Below, piece by piece: positions 5,638 through 9,839 of a stretch of DNA of 9,839 bases. This DNA comes from an uncultured Elusimicrobiales bacterium (GTDB lineage: Bacteria > Elusimicrobiota > Elusimicrobia > Elusimicrobiales > Elusimicrobiaceae), in NCBI GenBank assembly GCA_905235355.1, contig CAJOLM010000037.1, forward strand, positions 1 through 9,839. The letters are read 5' to 3'. Under the pieces are notes generated by a model, which did no database searches, had not been told where the DNA came from, and was given only the letters and a program-made list of their open reading frames with translations. Each line of letters begins with the position of its first letter. Position 1 is the first letter of the stretch. Both the position numbers and the translations under genes were made by a program.

Positions 5638-8187
5638 ATGAGATATTGGGTTTACATCAATGACAAAGTTGTGGGTCCTTATGATGAGGACAAATTAGCA
5701 GAATTAGACGGCTTTACGCCGGATACTTTAATCTGTTCAGAAGATGTAGTTGGAAGCGGCAGCCAAGAATGGCTCAAAGCATCTTCTATTTTTGAATTTG
5801 AACAAGCACCGGTTGCTCCCCAACCGGCCCCTGTTGCTCCGACGCCTGTTGCTCCGGCACCCGTTGCTCCGGCACAACCCGGTACTCAGTCAGCGGCGTC
5901 CGCGCAGGAAAATGAAACAACTAATCTGTTACTTCAAAAAATTGAAGCGTTAACTCAACAACTGGAAGGGATGCAAACAAAATTAAATGAGGCTCTAACT
6001 GCTCAAGAAGCAACGCAATCGCAATTAGCTTCTTTGCAAGCGGCCCAGCAAGAAAAGGCTGCCTCTTCCCTATCTGAAGCTTCTCAACCTGCAGTAACCG
6101 AAGAAGCCTTAACTACCACTAATTTGGTACGCCAAGCAGAAAAATTAGTATCTCCGGATATGGAGGGTACTTCTAACACGCAGCTAGATTTGATGGATGA
6201 AATTCAGATTGATAAAGCTAAAAATTCTACCGGTGCTGGTGAAGAAGTTGTATTGCGTTCTGCGCTTGACTCTATGTACCGTGTAGAACAAACCCAAGAA
6301 GAGAAAGAAACCACTTTCCAAGATTTGTTATCACCCTTCAAAGAAGCTGCTGCTGCCACAGCAGGAGCTGCAGCGGGGGCAGCCCTTGCAAAAGCCGCAT
6401 TAGATACACCCAACAAAGAGGCGCAAACTACGGCTGATGTACAGGAAAAACCCGCAGAATTGCAATCACTATCTACCACAGATACCCCGGCTATTTCCGA
6501 AGAAAAACGTGATGAAATAATTGATCAAATTACCGCACCGGAGCCGGAGAAAGATTTTATTAGTCAGGCGGTGGAAGAAGCTCGCCAGGCTGAAGAAGCT
6601 AAGACCGCTCAAGAGCAGCCTGTTGCTGAAACGTCCGCCGACAAAGAACCTTTGGATCTGTCCGATCAGCTGGGCTTGACGATTGCTGGTACCGATGAAG
6701 ATATATCTGCCTCACCGGAACCTATAGAAGAAAAACCTGCGCAACAAGAAGAAATTCAGCAGCCTTTTTCCCAGGATGAGCCTGAGTTGCAGGCTATGGC
6801 TCCGGACACAGATGATATCAATGCCAAAGAAAAAACAGATACAATTAAAGAATTGGTACCGGGCAAAAAGTTAGAATCGGAACACTCCGAAGAAGATTTG
6901 ATCACACAAGAAGACCTGGAGAAAGCTTTCACAGAGAGAACACCCGCCGGCGAAGATTTCTTTGCCGGATTAAATGCTACTAAGCAGGACTCTATGGCCG
7001 ACTTACCCAGTGAAAAGAAGAGCGAAGAGCCCGAAGAATTGGCAGTTGGTGCAACGCAACCAGAGAAAGAGCCCAAAGAAATAGAAGTACCTATACAAAA
7101 GCAAGCTCCTGCTGAAACGGACGAATTGCAACAGAAAGAGGAAGTTGCAGAACAAATAGAAGAGCAAGCCGCTCCCGAAACTCAAGAAGCTCTTGAAAAA
7201 ACAGCGGAAGATTCTCAAGAACAAGAAACGTCCGCCGCAGAGCAAGAACAAGATGAACAAACTGCGAAGGATTTAGCCACAGCTCGGGACATTTACAATC
7301 CTAAAGAAATGACGGAAGTGCAGCTTAAAGAAGGCTCCACTTACTTAATTTCTGACTTTATTCCGCCAGCTGAAACGGGGAACAAGACAATCCAATTGGA
7401 TACTTCGGATTCTATTGATGAAACAAAAGGCGACCAATCCACAGACACTAAGAAAGAAGATGAGGAAATAGAAGAAATTGTAACCGCTGATTCAATGAAA
7501 GGAGCAGATGTCCAAGCTGAAACCGCAGCAGAAGTGCAAACCAAACGCGGGGCCACGCTGGATATCAAAACGGTGCCCATGGTGCAAGACCCGACAGATT
7601 CTGACCGCCTAGACTTGACCGATTCCGAACTGGACATTAACGCCCAGCATGATATGAAAGCAGCGGACTTTGAACAGCCCACTGGCAACTTAACCAAAAT
7701 CATTTTGGGTGCTTTAGTGTCTATCGTTATCTTGGCGATTATCTATGTAATGTTGGCTTACTTGGAAATCGTACCTGCTCAATTTAACTTTCTGAAATCC
7801 TCCACTACCGTAGAGGATGTACAACAAAATGAACAGTTAAATGAAATGTTAGAGCCGGAAACGGTCGTAGTAGATGCGGAACAAGCCGTTACGGCTCCGG
7901 AAGCCAACCCCTTAGATCCTGTTTTGAACGAGGTGAAAAATTATCAGCTGCCCAACGGACAAACCTTACAGCAACTGATTAACACACGCCACCCGGCAGT
8001 ACAAGATCTGGCAGAGTGGACGATTACTACTGCAGTAGAGCCGGATAATTATTCTGTCCTGGTCAAAATCCCGCCGACGGATCCGCAAAGTTTTAAAGTA
8101 TCTTACCGCTTTAATTACAATGCGGCCACTAAGGCGCTGGAACCGACCATTTCCGACTCTAAAAATCTATTAGATTCGGCTCGCTAA
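5638..8187 (+). CDS. GYF-domain, single-pass membrane protein with long acidic cytoplasmic region
   Basis: An 849-residue protein of unknown function. In order: a GYF_2-like domain (about 3-52) with YWVYIND, GPY (13-15) and a later EW (44-45), the usual pattern for peptide-binding GYF domains; a PVAP-repeat linker (56-80); a predicted coiled coil (about 96-140); a long Glu/Gln/Ala-rich, probably disordered acidic region to about 680; one membrane helix (688-709); and a 140-residue C-terminal part with a compact, probably beta-rich end containing YSVLVKIPP and VSYRFNYN. With no signal peptide, the N-terminus should be inside and the C-terminus outside the membrane. ATG 5638 is preferred because the GYF domain starts at once after it, although AGGG (5623-5626) is 11 bases away. 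The order of parts recalls myxobacterial gliding/polarity proteins such as GltJ, but without a zinc ribbon; that comparison is inference. Confidence 0.85.
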   Translation: MRYWVYINDKVVGPYDEDKLAELDGFTPDTLICSEDVVGSGSQEWLKASSIFEFEQAPVAPQPAPVAPTPVAPAPVAPAQPGTQSAASAQENETTNLLLQKIEALTQQLEGMQTKLNEALTAQEATQSQLASLQAAQQEKAASSLSEASQPAVTEEALTTTNLVRQAEKLVSPDMEGTSNTQLDLMDEIQIDKAKNSTGAGEEVVLRSALDSMYRVEQTQEEKETTFQDLLSPFKEAAAATAGAAAGAALAKAALDTPNKEAQTTADVQEKPAELQSLSTTDTPAISEEKRDEIIDQITAPEPEKDFISQAVEEARQAEEAKTAQEQPVAETSADKEPLDLSDQLGLTIAGTDEDISASPEPIEEKPAQQEEIQQPFSQDEPELQAMAPDTDDINAKEKTDTIKELVPGKKLESEHSEEDLITQEDLEKAFTERTPAGEDFFAGLNATKQDSMADLPSEKKSEEPEELAVGATQPEKEPKEIEVPIQKQAPAETDELQQKEEVAEQIEEQAAPETQEALEKTAEDSQEQETSAAEQEQDEQTAKDLATARDIYNPKEMTEVQLKEGSTYLISDFIPPAETGNKTIQLDTSDSIDETKGDQSTDTKKEDEEIEEIVTADSMKGADVQAETAAEVQTKRGATLDIKTVPMVQDPTDSDRLDLTDSELDINAQHDMKAADFEQPTGNLTKIILGALVSIVILAIIYVMLAYLEIVPAQFNFLKSSTTVEDVQQNEQLNEMLEPETVVVDAEQAVTAPEANPLDPVLNEVKNYQLPNGQTLQQLINTRHPAVQDLAEWTITTAVEPDNYSVLVKIPPTDPQSFKVSYRFNYNAATKALEPTISDSKNLLDSAR
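5812..5870 (+). repeat. GTTGCTCC repeats encoding the PVAP linker
   Basis: GTTGCTCC occurs at 5812, 5833, 5848 and 5863, spaced 21, 15 and 15 bases, all in frame and encoding V-A-P. The 15-base unit encodes five residues, so gain or loss of units would change linker length without shifting the frame. Confidence 0.8.
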
Positions 8188-8203
8188 AAGCTGCAATTTA
8201 GAT

Positions 8204-8237
8204 AAAAAGGCCCCTACCTTTCGGTAGGGGTTTTTTT
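8204..8237 (+). terminator. Strong Rho-independent terminator after the GYF-domain gene
   Basis: CCCCTACC (8211-8218) pairs perfectly with GGTAGGGG (8223-8230) around TTTC, followed by T7 (8231-8237) and preceded by A5 (8204-8208). It lies 16 bases past the stop of the 849-residue gene and only 13 bases before the next start codon. Confidence 0.9.
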
Positions 8238-8250
8238 ATACACTATAGGT

Positions 8251-9303
8251 ATGAATAGTGCCGACTTAATTGCCCGGGCGGAGCAAACCCACACCTTAAC
8301 CGAAGACGAACTGTTGCATATCTTGACCGATACGCAAGCGGACGCTACGCTGTTTGCCGCTGCAGACCGGGTACGCAAAAAATACGTCGGAGATGAGGTA
8401 CACTTGCGCGCGCTGATTGAGTTTAGTAACATTTGCAAAAACCAATGTTTATATTGCGGGTTGCAAGCCCAAAACAAAGAACTGCCGCGCTATCGCCTGA
8501 CGGCAGAGCAAATTTTGGCACTGGCGCACAAAGCGGTAGAGTACGGCTACAAAACAGTAGTCATGCAAGGGGGGGAAGACCCATTTTTTACCGCCGAAGT
8601 GCTGGTGCCTATTATCAAGCAAATTAAGGCCCTGGGGCTGGCACTCACGCTCAGCCTGGGCGAGCGCACGCGCGAAGATTACGCTGCCTTTAAAACTGCC
8701 GGAGCTGACCGCTATTTACTGCGCATTGAAACCACCGACAAAGCCTTGTATGAAAAATATAATCCCGGTATGAGTTTTGAAAACCGCCTGCGCTGCTTGC
8801 GTGATTTGAAAGAACTAGGCTATGAGGTGGGTACCGGTGTATTAGTGGGGCTGCCGGTGCAGACACTGCGCTCACTAGCTAAAGATATTTTATTTTTCAA
8901 AGAATTAGACGCCGATATGATTGGCCTGGGGCCTTTTATCCCTAATCCCCAAACGCCGCTTAAAGACGCTCCTGCGCCCGTTTTAGAACCTTCCTTGCGT
9001 GTTATGGCGCTGACCCGCCTGTTACTGCCCGACATTAATATCCCGGCGACCACCGCCATGGAAACGGTCACGCCTGACGGACGCATCCGCGCACTGCAAA
9101 GCGGGGCTAATGTGGTAATGCCCAATGTTACGGAAGGGGAAGCGCGGCTCAATTATGCGCTATACCCCGGTAAGGCTTGCGCGGGGGAAGACCCATCTAA
9201 ATGCCGCGGCTGTCTGACAGCCAAATTATATTTGATCGGCCGCACCGTTTCCACCGGCTATGGGTTTCATAAGCGAATGCCCCGCAATGGGATTATTGTT
9301 TAA
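8251..9303 (+). CDS. hydE: [FeFe] hydrogenase H-cluster radical SAM maturase HydE
   Basis: HydE is a radical SAM enzyme that, with HydF and HydG, assembles the 2Fe subcluster of [FeFe] hydrogenase in the cytoplasm. The 350 residues match family length. The radical SAM motif CxxxCxxC is Cys62, Cys66, Cys69 in ICKNQCLYCGL. GGEDPFF, SLGERT, the ET-D-LYEKYNPG block, GVLVGLP and GLGPFIPNPQTPL follow in the expected order. Near the C-terminus, Cys310, Cys318 and Cys321 correspond to the accessory cluster site known from the Thermotoga maritima enzyme. PylB is the nearest alternative, but this cysteine set and length favour HydE. ATG 8251 has only an AGG one base upstream, and just 13 bases separate it from the terminator T-run, so its expression signals are unusual. 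No hydF, hydG or hydrogenase gene is in the window. Confidence 0.92.
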   Translation: MNSADLIARAEQTHTLTEDELLHILTDTQADATLFAAADRVRKKYVGDEVHLRALIEFSNICKNQCLYCGLQAQNKELPRYRLTAEQILALAHKAVEYGYKTVVMQGGEDPFFTAEVLVPIIKQIKALGLALTLSLGERTREDYAAFKTAGADRYLLRIETTDKALYEKYNPGMSFENRLRCLRDLKELGYEVGTGVLVGLPVQTLRSLAKDILFFKELDADMIGLGPFIPNPQTPLKDAPAPVLEPSLRVMALTRLLLPDINIPATTAMETVTPDGRIRALQSGANVVMPNVTEGEARLNYALYPGKACAGEDPSKCRGCLTAKLYLIGRTVSTGYGFHKRMPRNGIIV

Positions 9304-9498
9304 AATAAAATCTCAACCCCGAAACTTCTTATCTGGCCTTCCTTCTCCTAATTGTTGTGTCATATCAAAAAAGTAAAGACTTTTTCCCGCATTTTTCCGA
9401 CGAGAAAAAGAAAACGCTTGACAAATCAAAAAAAAAAAACACAAAATATAGTATGCCTTTTATAAGGTGTTTTTGTGTGCAAACAGACAGGAGAATTT
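9304..9498 (+). promoter_or_regulatory. AT-rich intergenic region with candidate pilin promoter and A12 tract
   Basis: A perfect TTGACA is at 9418-9423 and TATAGT at 9447-9452, but 23 bases separate them, beyond the normal 16-19. An uninterrupted A12 run (9428-9439) fills the spacer. A second possible -10, TATAAG, is at 9461-9466 without a -35. A weak 7-bp stem, CTTTTTC (9380-9386) with GAAAAAG (9404-9410), is the only terminator-like structure after hydE. I see no gene in this stretch. Confidence 0.45.
9489..9493 (+). promoter_or_regulatory. Ribosome-binding site fixing the pilin leader start
   Basis: AGGAG ends 5 bases before ATG 9499. It is the only good Shine-Dalgarno match before the prepilin motif; the in-frame ATGs at 9697 and 9715 and GTG at 9760 have none. 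It therefore supports translation of the whole long leader. Confidence 0.75.
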
Positions 9499-9839
9499 AT
9501 GCAAATGATAGAAAAGAAAAAAGATGTTGTCATTCCTGGGGCCGAAGGCAACCGGGAATCCACTATTAAACAAGGAAACACAATCTTATTAACGGCTGGA
9601 TTGCCGGTCCACGCCGGCAATGACAGCAAGAGAGGTTTTACGCACTCCTCGTCATCACGCAGTGTTTCACACACTCCGTCATCCCGCAGTGTTTCTATGC
9701 GGGATATAAAAAATATGTCATTCCCGAAATCTGTAATCGGGAATCTCAACCTTAAAAAAGTGGCTGAGGTCCCCGATACCAACCCTCGGGGACGACGCCA
9801 TATTCATGCATTTACACTCATTGAGCTACTTGTCGTGGT
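9499..9839 (+). CDS. Type IV pilin-like / pseudopilin protein with very long leader (partial)
   Basis: The frame is open from ATG 9499 to the window end (113 codons). It reaches the class III prepilin signature HA|FTLIELLVV, with Phe at residue 105 and Glu at mature position +5. A PilD-type peptidase would cut after Ala104; Ala instead of the usual Gly is tolerated in some families. The arginines of RGRRH just before it are the expected positive patch. The leader of about 104 residues is far longer than the normal 5-25. It is Ser/Asn/Arg-rich low-complexity sequence read through a series of small palindromes. The mature domain lies outside the window, so pilin, pseudopilin or another N-methylated protein cannot be distinguished. 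The strong ribosome-binding site favours the long form. Confidence 0.75.
   Translation, partial: MQMIEKKKDVVIPGAEGNRESTIKQGNTILLTAGLPVHAGNDSKRGFTHSSSSRSVSHTPSSRSVSMRDIKNMSFPKSVIGNLNLKKVAEVPDTNPRGRRHIHAFTLIELLVV
9532..9793. repeat. Array of small palindromes inside the pilin leader
   Basis: Five stem-loops with 8-bp arms occur in succession: ATTCCTGG/CCGGGAAT (9532-9539, 9552-9559, one G-U pair); ATTGCCGG/CCGGCAAT (9600-9607, 9614-9621); ATCCCGCA/TGCGGGAT (9681-9688, 9698-9705); ATTCCCGA/TCGGGAAT (9720-9727, 9737-9744); GTCCCCGA/TCGGGGAC (9769-9776, 9786-9793). Loops are 6-12 bases. Several arms share an edge of the type GTCATTCCC, as in dispersed REP-like elements of other bacteria. None interrupts the + strand frame. 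Confidence 0.85.
9651..9695 (+). repeat. 27-base-spaced direct repeat in the palindrome array
   Basis: Bases 9651-9668 and 9678-9695 differ at one of 18 positions (GTCATCACGC versus GTCATCCCGC, then AGTGTTTC). The 27-base offset is nine codons, so the peptide SSRSVS is repeated in frame. Only the second copy has the matching right arm (9698-9705), so the first looks like a partial duplication of a palindromic unit. Confidence 0.8.

Noticed and set aside
6345..6405. Ala/Gly-rich stretch in the GYF protein as a second membrane helix
   Set aside because: It is mostly Ala and Gly with embedded Lys and few large hydrophobic residues, in the middle of an acidic disordered region. It is more likely a flexible or amphipathic segment.
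7003..7260. Minus-strand Phe/Leu-rich frame that resembles a membrane protein
   Set aside because: It is the antisense of Glu/Lys/Gln-rich codons (GAA and AAG read as TTC and CTT), a composition artefact within the GYF-protein gene.
9357..9569. Plus-strand 70-codon frame before the pilin-like gene
   Set aside because: It is Lys-rich through the A-tract, covers the candidate promoter and ribosome-binding site, and overlaps the better-supported pilin frame.
9426..9782. Minus-strand open frame of 118 codons across the pilin leader
   Set aside because: It reads the palindromes on their other strand and ends in the A12 tract as poly-Phe. It has no homology I recognise and is explained by the symmetric repeats.
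9532..9793. CRISPR array
   Set aside because: The repeated units differ in arm sequence and are irregularly spaced. There are no identical repeats with unique spacers and no cas genes.

Overview
The window looks like a chromosomal segment of a fermentative, anaerobic, host-associated bacterium. The best guess is the phylum Elusimicrobiota (Elusimicrobium-like). Three things point there: an [FeFe]-hydrogenase maturase (HydE), moderate G+C with many A-tracts, and a pilin-like gene whose mature N-terminus would be FTLIELLVV, a gene type I recall as strongly expanded in that phylum. The phylum assignment is inference; no rRNA or marker gene in the window decides it.

Layout, all genes on the + strand. 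(1) 1-222: possible 3' end of an unknown gene, two strong hairpins, then an extended -10 promoter. (2) secG (223-513) with its own terminator. (3) A second extended -10 promoter, tRNA-Leu(GAG) at 643-724, and a terminator hairpin. (4) Five closely packed genes, 775-5541: two tandem paralogous EamA/DMT-family transporters, a HAD phosphatase, an FTCD_C/FchA-like cyclodeaminase, and an unrecognised 521-residue helical-repeat protein. (5) A 97-base gap with an 8-bp inverted repeat centred on a candidate extended -10 box, then an 849-residue membrane-anchored protein: GYF-like domain, PVAP linker, coiled coil, long acidic region, one membrane helix and a small extracytoplasmic domain. (6) A strong terminator, with hydE starting only 13 bases after its T-run. 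(7) A 195-base intergenic region with a TTGACA box and an A12 tract, then a pilin-like gene cut by the window end. Its roughly 104-codon leader is built from a string of small palindromes.

How the genes relate: SecG belongs to general secretion. The five-gene cluster mixes small-molecule export/import, phosphatase and one-carbon (folate) functions, with no single pathway evident. The 521-residue repeat protein and the GYF-domain membrane protein are adjacent, both large and both unrecognised, and are the best candidates for an undescribed system. HydE makes part of the hydrogenase H-cluster; no hydrogenase subunit, hydF or hydG is present here. The most unusual sequence feature is the palindrome-built leader of the final pilin-like gene.
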